This document shows positions 7,747 through 14,522 of a stretch of DNA of 16,118 nt, in pieces. Each line of letters starts with the position of its first letter. The stretch's first letter is position 1. Location: contig JAPKCN010000018.1 of the NCBI GenBank assembly GCA_028822945.1, forward strand, positions 1 through 16,118, given 5' to 3'. Origin of the DNA: Porticoccaceae bacterium (GTDB lineage: Bacteria > Pseudomonadota > Gammaproteobacteria > Pseudomonadales > Porticoccaceae). A model generated the notes under the pieces. It ran no database searches. It worked only from the letters and a program-made list of their open reading frames with translations, and had not been told where the DNA came from. A program made the position numbers and the translations under genes.

Positions 7747-8115
7747 ATGAATAAAACCCTTTGGATTAAAGTGGTGGCCGTCAGTGGTGCGCTGCTAGTT
7801 TTGTTTGGCGCGTTTGCGGCCCATGGGCTGGAGGGTCATTTGACGTTTGCACAGCGCGCAACATACGACACCGCGGTCTTCTATCATGCGGTGCACACGC
7901 TGGCGCTGCTAAGCCTACTCAATTTATCTATAAATACTTTTTGGTTGGCGCGCGCCGCTTGTTGCTTCGTCGTTGGTATCTTGGTCTTTTGCGGTTCCCT
8001 CTATACCTTAGCAATCACCGGCATTAGTCAATTGGGTATGATCACACCCTTTGGCGGTGTCGCCTTTATACTCGGGTGGTTGTTTCTGCTGCTGTGCACT
8101 GAGTCGGTCGACTAG
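7747..8115 (+). CDS. DUF423 family inner-membrane protein (YgdD-like)
   Basis: This is a small hydrophobic protein of 122 residues with about four membrane helices: roughly 7-26, 42-62, 67-89 and 96-117. The start SGALLVLFGAFAAHGLEGHL and the YHAVHTLALL segment are typical of DUF423, a widespread family of unknown function (YgdD in E. coli). It starts 46 bp after rpoH, with no clear terminator between, and its TAG is followed directly by the GTG of trmB. The two are therefore probably translated from one message. No function can be assigned from the sequence. Confidence 0.9.
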   Translation: MNKTLWIKVVAVSGALLVLFGAFAAHGLEGHLTFAQRATYDTAVFYHAVHTLALLSLLNLSINTFWLARAACCFVVGILVFCGSLYTLAITGISQLGMITPFGGVAFILGWLFLLLCTESVD

Positions 8116-8808
8116 GTGGACATAAAACTCGAGTATCGAAAAAAATCAATTCGTAGTTATGTAGTACGTGCCGGTCGTATGACGGCGGCTCAACGCCAGG
8201 CGTTTGACGGTGGTTGGCCACGCTATGGTTTAAAGCTGTCCGATGGGGCGTTAGATGTTGCAGGTCAGTTTGGTACGCGCGCGCCCTTGGTGGTCGAAAT
8301 CGGTTTTGGTATGGGCGAATCTCTGCTGCAAATGGCGCAGGCTGCACCAGATCATCACTTTGTTGGCATCGAGGTCCACCCGCCGGGTGTCGGCAGTCTT
8401 ATGAACGCCGCTGCCGCTGCCGAGGTGGACAATTTGCGGCTGTACTTGGCCGATGCCACGGATGTTATGCGCGAGTGTATTGGTGCGCAAACAGTCGATC
8501 GTCTACAGTTATATTTCCCCGATCCGTGGCATAAAAAAAAGCACAATAAACGCCGTATTGTGCAACCCGAGTTTGTCCAGTTAATCCGCAGTAGGTTGCG
8601 TTTGGGCGGTGTTTTTCACATGGCTACTGACTGGCAACCCTATGCTGAGCAGATGCTTGCGACGATGCAACAGGCCGCCGGTTTTAGTAATTGTACTGGC
8701 GCTGAATATGCTCAAAAACCAGATTATCGTCCCCTGACCAAGTTTGAGCGCCGCGGGGCGCGGCTCGGTCACGGGGTTTGGGATCTGCTCTTCGAGCGAT
8801 GCTCCTAA
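8116..8808 (+). CDS. trmB: tRNA (guanine46-N7)-methyltransferase TrmB
   Basis: TrmB places m7G at position 46 in the variable loop of many tRNAs, using S-adenosylmethionine. The 230 residues show the family motifs in order: IRSYVVRAGRMT (12-23), the SAM site VVEIGFGMGES (59-69), GIEVHPPGVG (84-93), the catalytic segment FPDPWHKKKHNKRR (134-147) and the C-terminal RPLTKFERRG (205-214). The start is a GTG immediately after the DUF423 stop. IRSY lies 12 residues in, as expected, and no better start fits. An imperfect hairpin follows the stop. Confidence 0.96.
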   Translation: MDIKLEYRKKSIRSYVVRAGRMTAAQRQAFDGGWPRYGLKLSDGALDVAGQFGTRAPLVVEIGFGMGESLLQMAQAAPDHHFVGIEVHPPGVGSLMNAAAAAEVDNLRLYLADATDVMRECIGAQTVDRLQLYFPDPWHKKKHNKRRIVQPEFVQLIRSRLRLGGVFHMATDWQPYAEQMLATMQQAAGFSNCTGAEYAQKPDYRPLTKFERRGARLGHGVWDLLFERCS

Positions 8809-8810
8809 TA

Positions 8811-8846
8811 GACGTCTGTCAGCTAGCATACAGTCTGACGACAGTC
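8811..8846 (+). terminator. imperfect hairpin after trmB
   Basis: CTGTCAG (8816-8822) can pair with CTGACGACAG (8835-8844) if two bases are bulged, giving a stem just after the trmB stop. There is no T-run after it, so intrinsic termination is doubtful. The rest of the gap before the FKBP gene shows only a TATATT -10-like hexamer at 8949-8954 without a matching -35. Confidence 0.2.
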
Positions 8847-8977
8847 GATAAAATACCTCTCGGCAGGGCGTCACAGAGACGTAAATAGTATACACTCGCA
8901 ACGCGTCTGCAACACGCCCATGAGCCCTGCTTGGGCAATGTGTGGCGCTATATTTGATTACCCATAAGGAGCTACAA

Positions 8978-9757
8978 ATGCACAGTGTTAAACTATATTC
9001 ACTCGGCCTTTTACTGTTACTAGGCGCATGCGAGAAGGTTAAAACCGAGACGCCGTTCGTATGGCCTGCCCGAGACCTAGAAATCGCCGTCGATACGTCG
9101 CCGATGAGCCTAGAAACTCAGGGTCAAAAGATTAGTTATCTAGTTGGAATGGACAATGCGCGCAATATTAAAGCTATGGAGATAGACTTTGATAATAATG
9201 CATTTAACCGCGGTTTTGCTGACGGGCTTTCGGCCGCTGAACCACAATTGAGTGAGGAGCAAATCGCTACTGTGGTCAAGGCGTTTGAAACTGAAATGAT
9301 GGCCAAGCGTGAGGCTCAGCAAAAGGTGCAAGAGGAGGCCACCGCGCTCCAAGCGGACAGTAATAGTTCAGAGGGCGTTGAATTCCTGACGGCAAATGGA
9401 GTTAAGGAAGGCGTTAGCACCACAGTCAGCGGTCTTCAGTACAAAGTGATTACCGCCGGTGATGGCGCAAAACCAACGGTCGAAAGTACCGTCGAGGTTC
9501 ATTACGCTGGACGTTTGTTGGATGGCACTGAATTTGATAGTTCAATCAAGCGTGGCGTACCAGCGCAGTTTGGAGTTACTCAAGTTATTCCTGGCTGGAC
9601 CGAAGCTTTGCAGTTGATGTCTGAAGGCGCTACATGGGAGCTGTACATACCGGCCGATCTCGCCTATGGGCCCGGTGGGCAAGGGCCCATAGGCCCGAAT
9701 CAAATGCTCATATTTGAAGTGCAACTGTTACAGGCAAATGTCGCCGACGAATCTTAG
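8978..9757 (+). CDS. lipoprotein FKBP-type peptidyl-prolyl isomerase (FkpA/FklB/Mip-like)
   Basis: This predicted envelope folding enzyme catalyses cis-trans change at proline bonds. The 259-residue precursor begins with a lipoprotein signal peptide ending in the lipobox LGAC. Cys18 would be lipidated, and Glu follows it, not the Asp that retains proteins in the inner membrane. Residues about 45-125 match the FKBP N-terminal dimerisation region (KISYLVGMDNARNIK...FNRGFADGL), ending in a charged helix. The catalytic FKBP domain covers about 150-252, with VHYAGRLLDGTEFDSS, VIPGWTEALQLMSEGA and IPADLAYG. Active-site positions Tyr176, Phe186-Asp187, Trp207 and Tyr230 are present. ATG 8978 was chosen because GGAG lies seven bases upstream; an upstream GTG adds 12 residues and spoils the signal peptide. 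A long perfect inverted repeat lies in its 3' end. Confidence 0.94.
   Translation: MHSVKLYSLGLLLLLGACEKVKTETPFVWPARDLEIAVDTSPMSLETQGQKISYLVGMDNARNIKAMEIDFDNNAFNRGFADGLSAAEPQLSEEQIATVVKAFETEMMAKREAQQKVQEEATALQADSNSSEGVEFLTANGVKEGVSTTVSGLQYKVITAGDGAKPTVESTVEVHYAGRLLDGTEFDSSIKRGVPAQFGVTQVIPGWTEALQLMSEGATWELYIPADLAYGPGGQGPIGPNQMLIFEVQLLQANVADES
9662..9694. repeat. perfect 12-bp inverted repeat inside the FKBP gene
   Basis: GCCTATGGGCCC (9662-9673) and GGGCCCATAGGC (9683-9694) are exact reverse complements separated by nine bases. They encode the AYGPGGQGPIG turn before the last strand of the FKBP domain. The GC-rich stem would be very stable in mRNA or as a DNA cruciform. It ends 63 bases before the gene's last base. 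Confidence 0.8.
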
Positions 9758-9767
9758 ACCGATACCA

Positions 9768-9799
9768 CCCAGTCGGCGTGCCTAGGCTCGACGACTGGG
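9768..9799. terminator. inverted repeat between convergent FKBP and rsd genes
   Basis: CCCAGTCG (9768-9775) and CGACTGGG (9792-9799) form a perfect eight-base stem around 16 bases that include the palindrome GCCTAGGC. It lies in the 57-bp gap where the FKBP gene and the minus-strand rsd gene end facing each other, as expected of a shared two-way terminator. Neither strand has a proper T-run, so the call is tentative. Confidence 0.45.
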
Positions 9800-9814
9800 A
9801 AGCAATATTGTCTG

Positions 9815-10288
9815 CTATCTTGGAACTGTCGGGGTCTTTTCTAACCGTGAACGGCGAAGTATAGCGATAAGCTTGTCTTCCAACTCAAAACGCTGGGCCA
9901 TCTCTTCTCCGAGCGAAGATAAATCCTCAGTCAGGCTCTCGAGGTCATCGATAGCAAGATACTTGTCGTTGAAGTCGAGCAGGGTGTCGGTAGAAAATTG
10001 AATGCCATCGAACAGACTATGGGTCTGTTGATGACCTTCTGGATTTGTAAACCAATTGTCCTGTGACAACTGCTCAAATATCTCGAAGTGTATCAATGAC
10101 AAATAGTCGATCATTGATTGGCAAAATTCTTCTAACGAGGTTCCATGCAGAGTCTTCTCTGCACTAAAGGTCTTGATGTTGGCAAGATTCCCGTATTCTG
10201 CAAGTAGGGCGCGCCGCTGCTCAAGCCAATGCTCGACAATCCCGTCAATGCGTTGGCACAGATCGCTTTTTGTCGGCTTTTTATCCAT
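9815..10288 (-). CDS. rsd: Rsd/AlgQ-family regulator of RNA polymerase sigma-70
   Basis: Rsd binds region 4 of sigma-70 and keeps it from core polymerase, helping alternative sigma factors. The Pseudomonas relative AlgQ affects alginate and other secreted products. The 157-residue, helical protein shows the family's conserved segments: VEHWLEQRRALLAEYGNL (18-35), LEEFCQSMIDYLSLIHFEIFE (52-72, the most conserved part) and LSSLGEEMAQRFELEDKLIA (123-142). Length and order match E. coli Rsd. GGAG lies seven bases before the ATG, and a perfect TATAAT is 37 bases upstream. It is downstream of dsbB on the same strand, resembling the Pseudomonas algQ-dsb neighbourhood. Whether it acts as an anti-sigma factor here is inferred from the family. 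Confidence 0.87.
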   Translation of the reverse strand: MDKKPTKSDLCQRIDGIVEHWLEQRRALLAEYGNLANIKTFSAEKTLHGTSLEEFCQSMIDYLSLIHFEIFEQLSQDNWFTNPEGHQQTHSLFDGIQFSTDTLLDFNDKYLAIDDLESLTEDLSSLGEEMAQRFELEDKLIAILRRSRLEKTPTVPR

Positions 10289-10324
10289 CTTATCGCTCCG
10301 CTACAGCTAACTGATTTCAAGAAT

Positions 10325-10353
10325 ATTATATCGGCTTGCTGCTTGCAACCGAT
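10325..10353 (-). promoter_or_regulatory. predicted rsd promoter
   Basis: The 166-bp gap between dsbB and rsd contains a perfect TATAAT on the minus strand (10330 down to 10325). The -35 position (about 10353-10348, ATCGGT) is a poor match and there is no extended -10 TG. It would give a leader of roughly 30 bases, allowing rsd to be expressed apart from gshA-dsbB. Confidence 0.38.
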
Positions 10354-10454
10354 GGACGAGCAAAAACAAACTGTGGGCGTCGTTTGAAAAAATACAACCA
10401 AGCGCTTTTGATCTCCTAAATGACCAGTGTTTTGTCATCGAGGGGAGGGTCTAG

Positions 10455-10958
10455 TTACTGGTATCGATCTTTGCGCATTAGTTGGAACAGGCTGATTGCG
10501 AATAGAGTCATACAATTTATTAGCACCCACGCCGGTATACTGAGGCCCAAAAGTTGCCATTGTACTTCTGCGCAATTGCCGTCGCCACGAACGAGCATAG
10601 CGATCACTTCTATAGTCGAAAATGCGTCAAACAAATAGTCGACTGGTGGACCACAGGTTGGCACCTGATCCGCGCTAAGGCCCTGCAACCATAGTTGTTT
10701 CATAGCAAAGTAAGCGCCTCCCAACGCACTTATGCAGGTCGCGCCAGCATACCACAGGCGCCCACTACCGGTTGGATTATGAATCGCTGCTAGACTAAAA
10801 AGTAGCCCGCAACCGACCACAAAAAAACGCTGGGTGACGCACAGATAGCATGGTTCTAGTCCGAGGTGTTGTTGCAGGTAGATGATCGCATAAAAACATA
10901 GCGCGGCACAGCCGACGGCACTAGCAATATTAGTCTTGCGGTAACTGAAAAACTCCAT
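10455..10958 (-). CDS. dsbB: disulfide bond formation protein DsbB
   Basis: DsbB is the inner-membrane enzyme that reoxidises DsbA and passes electrons to ubiquinone. The 167-residue protein has four membrane helices (about 10-28, 42-60, 67-86, 139-160) and both redox pairs: CYLC (Cys37/Cys40) in the first periplasmic loop and Cys102/Cys129 in the second, close to Cys41/44 and Cys104/130 of E. coli. Arg44, four residues after the second Cys, matches the quinone-site arginine Arg48. The start at 10958 was chosen because AGGAAGG lies five bases upstream; the longer reading would overlap gshA. It begins 23 bp after the gshA stop, so a gshA-dsbB operon is likely. dsbA is not in the window. Confidence 0.95.
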   Translation of the reverse strand: MEFFSYRKTNIASAVGCAALCFYAIIYLQQHLGLEPCYLCVTQRFFVVGCGLLFSLAAIHNPTGSGRLWYAGATCISALGGAYFAMKQLWLQGLSADQVPTCGPPVDYLFDAFSTIEVIAMLVRGDGNCAEVQWQLLGLSIPAWVLINCMTLFAISLFQLMRKDRYQ

Positions 10959-10981
10959 TTTTCCCTTCCTATGCAGTCTAC

Positions 10982-12562
10982 CTATTGGCAATAATAGTCG
11001 GCTAAGTAGTGCTCAAATGACATCTGATCGCTAATTTCAATTTGCTGTTGTAGTTGCAGCGATTGTGCGGCCATATGCTGGTATTTGGTAAGTGTCGCCT
11101 CGCTCGGTTGGCGCTCACGGTAGTATTTGGCTTGCTGCTGTGCCATGCGCATGGAAAAGGCATAATAGCTTTCACTCTCGTCATTCATCGCTTTGAGGAT
11201 CCTTGCCGATGGTGTTTTTTGCGAGTCCTCGAGTCGCTCGAACATGTGTTCTAGCGCTTTCATATGGGCTTTTCCTCGATGCGCACTATCAAGTAATTCT
11301 GCTACCGGTGCGATTTCTTTTAGTGTTTGCTGACCCCACTCTTGCAGCGACAGCGTTTCGCTATCGCGTTGCAGTAAGAGCCCCGGCTGACGTCCGTTAT
11401 AGACGCTCGCAGTTTGATTGTAGTCGATATTTTTTTGCTCGGCGAGATTAGACTCGGGGCTCGAGGAGAGTAGGCAAAATAGTAAAAAACTATCTAAAAA
11501 TCGAATACTCGGCAGGTCGATTCCATGCATTGTAAAGGGGTTTAAATCTAAAGAGCGAACTTCAACATATTCGATACCGCGGTTTTGTAAGGCATGTAAC
11601 GGTGGCTCCCCGGACTCAGCAGTGCGTTTGGGCCGAATAGAGCTATAAAACTCATTTTCAATTTGCAATAAGTGAGTATTAAGCTGTTTATAGTTATTGT
11701 CACCATCCTTTAGGCCAATCGTTTTATAGGGCGCATAGGGCAGATCCAAAGCATTCCGCAGGTTGGTGACATAACTGGGCATATCGTTGTAGTGAATCGC
11801 TAATGAGCTTTGTGCATCGCTTTGATATCCAAGATCGCCCATGCGCAGCGAGGTCGCGTAAGGTGCGTACAAACTTTGACGGTCGCTGTCGAAGGGCTGC
11901 AGATGATGGGGTTTTTGTTGCACAAAGCTATTGCACACTGCGGGTGTCGCGCCAAATAAATAATGCAGCAGCCATGACAGACGTCGGAAGTTGCGAATTA
12001 ATCCAAAATATCCGGACGTCTTATACTCCTGGAGGGACAAACGGCTGCCGGTCGATTCTTTTAGGTGCTCCCAAAGACCATCGGATATCGAAAAATTATA
12101 GTGTATTCCGGCGATCGTTTGCATCGAGCGGCCATAGCGATGGCCTAGCCCCTGACGGTAAATCCGCTTCATTTGACCAATATTAGATGAGCCAAAATTA
12201 GCTATTGGGACGTCGTTATCTGCACCGAGTTTGCAGGGCATACTGCTGACCCACAATAACTCATTTTTGAGTTGGCTGTAGGTGTAGCTTTGGATATCAT
12301 CAAGCTCGTCAATGACCGCCTCAGCCGACTGCGACGGTGCGGTGATGAATTCCAGCAGTGCCTCGGAGAAATCTGTAGTGATCGATGGGTGTGTTAGTGC
12401 CGAACCCAGCGCCGAGGGGTGCCCGCGCTGCGATAGACTGCCGTCCTCCGTTACTCTCAAGCTCTCTCTTTCTAGGCCGCGACTGACTTCGAGCAGTAAC
12501 TTGTTCGCCGTCGGCTGGGCAAGGCGCTTCAGATGGTCCTGTAGTAGCACATTGATATCCAT
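10982..12562 (-). CDS. gshA: glutamate-cysteine ligase GshA
   Basis: GshA makes gamma-glutamylcysteine from glutamate, cysteine and ATP, the first and usually limiting step of glutathione synthesis. The 526-residue protein is full length for the proteobacterial (E. coli-type) family. Conserved segments include RGLERESLRV (28-37), the substrate-site stretch ITTDFSEALLEFIT (61-74), SSMPC (106-110) and YRQGLGHRYGRSMQTIAGIH (135-154). The ATG has no recognisable Shine-Dalgarno sequence in the preceding 20 bases, in contrast to dsbB just downstream. Upstream lie 581 bp without genes, containing strong hairpins, so leader-level control is possible. Confidence 0.96.
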   Translation of the reverse strand: MDINVLLQDHLKRLAQPTANKLLLEVSRGLERESLRVTEDGSLSQRGHPSALGSALTHPSITTDFSEALLEFITAPSQSAEAVIDELDDIQSYTYSQLKNELLWVSSMPCKLGADNDVPIANFGSSNIGQMKRIYRQGLGHRYGRSMQTIAGIHYNFSISDGLWEHLKESTGSRLSLQEYKTSGYFGLIRNFRRLSWLLHYLFGATPAVCNSFVQQKPHHLQPFDSDRQSLYAPYATSLRMGDLGYQSDAQSSLAIHYNDMPSYVTNLRNALDLPYAPYKTIGLKDGDNNYKQLNTHLLQIENEFYSSIRPKRTAESGEPPLHALQNRGIEYVEVRSLDLNPFTMHGIDLPSIRFLDSFLLFCLLSSSPESNLAEQKNIDYNQTASVYNGRQPGLLLQRDSETLSLQEWGQQTLKEIAPVAELLDSAHRGKAHMKALEHMFERLEDSQKTPSARILKAMNDESESYYAFSMRMAQQQAKYYRERQPSEATLTKYQHMAAQSLQLQQQIEISDQMSFEHYLADYYCQ

Positions 12563-12714
12563 TTATAGAGAGCGCCAACAACAGCTGCTCCGAGTTTAAT
12601 AAGTTACCTATATCTAGCCGTCTCACCCAAGCTTTGTATCAGAACTATTTGCCATCGTAATTCTTTGTGCCGATGTTGGACCGATCTACAACGGGGAGCG
12701 GTATGATTTTTAAT

Positions 12715-12777
12715 CGCTGCGCTTTTTTGCGCAGCGGCGATTTTACCTTATTTTACGCGAGATAAAAACGCCGCTGC
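12715..12777. promoter_or_regulatory. two mutually exclusive hairpins upstream of gshA
   Basis: CGCTGCGC (12715-12722) and GCGCAGCG (12729-12736) form a perfect eight-base stem around six T's. The second arm is shared: GCAGCGGCG (12731-12739) also pairs perfectly with CGCCGCTGC (12769-12777). After one mismatch, that second pairing extends by TTTT/AAAA (12741-12744 with 12764-12767). Only one of the two can form at a time. It lies 153-215 bases before gshA on that gene's strand. The arrangement resembles an attenuator or switch, but no ligand or leader peptide is recognised. Confidence 0.5.
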
Positions 12778-12915
12778 CGCAGTCTTACGCCGTTCAACTC
12801 TAGTCATTCATCAGACTGTCTCTTCGCTTGCGCCGAGCGCTAATAAGGTTATTTTCCAGCGGTGCCAAGAGTAGCTTAAAAGATGGTGAGGCGGATATTG
12901 GAATTAAAAGACGAG

Positions 12916-12921
12916 ATTATA
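12916..12921 (-). promoter_or_regulatory. TATAAT -10 box upstream of gshA
   Basis: There is a perfect TATAAT on the minus strand, but no good -35 at 16-18 bp (TTGATA is at 14 bp, TTCAAA at 20 bp). If used, the gshA transcript would have a leader of about 345 bases including both strong hairpins, or a separate small RNA would start here. Confidence 0.3.
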
Positions 12922-13143
12922 CGCGGCCTTTGATATATCAATTTGAACTGTTGTCGGCAAGGCTCTAAGGACATTAAAAACCTTTAGGTCAGCAGTCCGC
13001 GCCTGCCGAAGGGCTCTCCGCTTGTCTAAAGCAGCCCAACAAAGAAACCGCGATCACTTTGGATTCCCAAGCTAATGTTGTAAATCCTTGTAATCGGTTT
13101 CGAACGTGCCACTTAGTTGGGTGTTGGGCAGTTAAAGTATCAG

Positions 13144-14505
13144 CTAATGCTGCCGGCGATTCTTCCGAAGTGTTGCGATATTAGCCTTTAACCAAGCGCT
13201 GCAGCGCTGGGTAAACTCTGGGACTCGATATAAAATACAGGTCAGTACAGCGGCGTTTAATAGCGCCATAAATAGGAAGAACTCGGGGATGGTCCAGCCG
13301 AGTAAAGAGAGGCAAGCCATGCCTATTAGACTACCAGACACCATGAACACAGCATTCATAATATTGTTGGCTGCAATCACTCTTGCGCGTTGCCGACTGT
13401 CGGTGCGCTGTTGGACTATTGTATACAAGGGAACGATAAAAAATCCGCCAAAAAGTCCGATGCAAATTAAATCTAGCAGTATGTGTAAGCCCTCCCATAG
13501 GCCTATAAATTGTATGGCAGTTACTGGCGTTAAAAATTCAAAAGTCGCTTGGTAGCTGCTTGATGAGAAATACAAATCGATACTGAAGACACTTAACCCC
13601 AAGGCTCCTAGCGGAATGATACCTGGCTCTACCTGCTCACCAGATAATTTTGTACAGAGTAGGCAGCCGCTGGCGATACCAGTAATAAAGGCAGCCAACA
13701 GTACCGAAATGAGTTGTGGTTCACCATGCAACACAGTTACCGCGAAGTTTGGCACCTGAGTGAGAAAGCACCCACCAAATAACCAAAACCAAGAGATACT
13801 CAGCACGCAATAAAATACCGAGCGATTGTGCCTTATGAGGGCAAAATTACTCATTGTGTCGCGCAGTGGGTTCCATGTCATCTTGCTGCTGTCGGTGGCC
13901 GGCGCTTCGGGGATAGCGCGACTGCATAGCCAACCGAGAATTGCAACGCCGACGGTGGCGATCCCCAAATAAAAGCGGCCGTTGGGGAGCGTCACCACCC
14001 AACCGCCGATAAGGGTGCCCAGGAGAATCGATACAAAGGTGCCCATGGCTACTTGGGCATTGCCGGCTAGTAATTCGTTGGCGTGCAGATGTTGCGGAAT
14101 TACTGCGTATTTGAGCGGCCCAAAAAATGTTGATTGCAAACCGAGCAGAAACAAAATGCCGAGCATTAGATATAAGTTCAGGCTATAAAGTGCGAAGCAA
14201 CCACAAAGCATAATCAGCACCTCGGCCAACTTTATTCGGCGAATAAGCAAGGCCTTGTCAAACTTGTCAGCGAGTTGTCCGGCGGTGGTGGAGAACAAGA
14301 GATACGGCAGAATAAAAAGACCGACCGCTAGATTAGTAAAAAAGTTGGCGCTGTTCCCGGCTACTGACACCATCTGGCTCACCACTATGACCAAAAGCGC
14401 ATTTTTGAATAGATTATCGTTTAAAGCGCCAAGAAATTGCGTAGCAAACAGGGGGGCAAACCGTCTCTTAGTCAGCAGTGTGAATTGGCTGTTTTGGACT
14501 TCCAT
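13144..14505 (-). CDS. MFS transporter, LplT-like (lysophospholipid transporter family)
   Basis: This major facilitator protein has 453 residues and about 12 membrane helices. The start FAPLFATQFLGALNDNLFKNALL (16-38) and the later FGGFFIVPLYTIVQQRTDSRQRARVIAANN are hallmarks of the LplT group. These flip lysophospholipids inward for re-acylation, or form the N-terminal part of MFS-acyltransferase-AMP-ligase fusions. Here the protein ends after the transporter and no acyltransferase gene (aas) follows, so the substrate is uncertain. ATG 14505 was chosen because family members begin shortly before the FAPLF segment and GGGTGG sits just upstream; the longer frame would overlap ubiD by 34 bases. 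With this start the gap to ubiD is 17 bp, indicating co-transcription. A small CAGC/GCTG hairpin spans the stop without a T-run. Confidence 0.88.
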   Translation of the reverse strand: MEVQNSQFTLLTKRRFAPLFATQFLGALNDNLFKNALLVIVVSQMVSVAGNSANFFTNLAVGLFILPYLLFSTTAGQLADKFDKALLIRRIKLAEVLIMLCGCFALYSLNLYLMLGILFLLGLQSTFFGPLKYAVIPQHLHANELLAGNAQVAMGTFVSILLGTLIGGWVVTLPNGRFYLGIATVGVAILGWLCSRAIPEAPATDSSKMTWNPLRDTMSNFALIRHNRSVFYCVLSISWFWLFGGCFLTQVPNFAVTVLHGEPQLISVLLAAFITGIASGCLLCTKLSGEQVEPGIIPLGALGLSVFSIDLYFSSSSYQATFEFLTPVTAIQFIGLWEGLHILLDLICIGLFGGFFIVPLYTIVQQRTDSRQRARVIAANNIMNAVFMVSGSLIGMACLSLLGWTIPEFFLFMALLNAAVLTCILYRVPEFTQRCSAWLKANIATLRKNRRQH

Positions 14506-14522
14506 GATCCACCCCAATATTG

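Larger units (their letters stand above)
12563..13143. other. 581-bp gene-free region upstream of gshA
   Basis: No reading frame here resembles a protein. On the minus strand, towards gshA, it shows a perfect TATAAT (12921-12916), a six-base stem at 12780-12785/12813-12818, and two overlapping strong hairpins at 12715-12777. Such a length is unusual in this otherwise compact window. It could be a long regulated 5' leader for gshA, a small RNA locus, or a decayed gene too far gone to recognise. A short open frame (12800-12916, minus) has no start codon near its beginning. Confidence 0.6.

Noticed and set aside
8942..8977. Upstream GTG as the start of the FKBP lipoprotein
   Set aside because: It would place 12 residues before a good lipoprotein signal peptide, while ATG 8978 has GGAG at the proper distance.
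12321..12626. 101-codon minus-strand frame over the gshA start
   Set aside because: It overlaps the well-supported gshA in another frame and shows no family features.
12800..12916. Short minus-strand open frame (39 codons) upstream of gshA
   Set aside because: It has no start codon near its beginning, no ribosome site and no recognised motif; probably chance.
13095..13107. GGTTTCGAAC sequence resembling a tRNA T-arm
   Set aside because: The flanking bases do not form a T-stem, and no acceptor or anticodon arm can be found around it.
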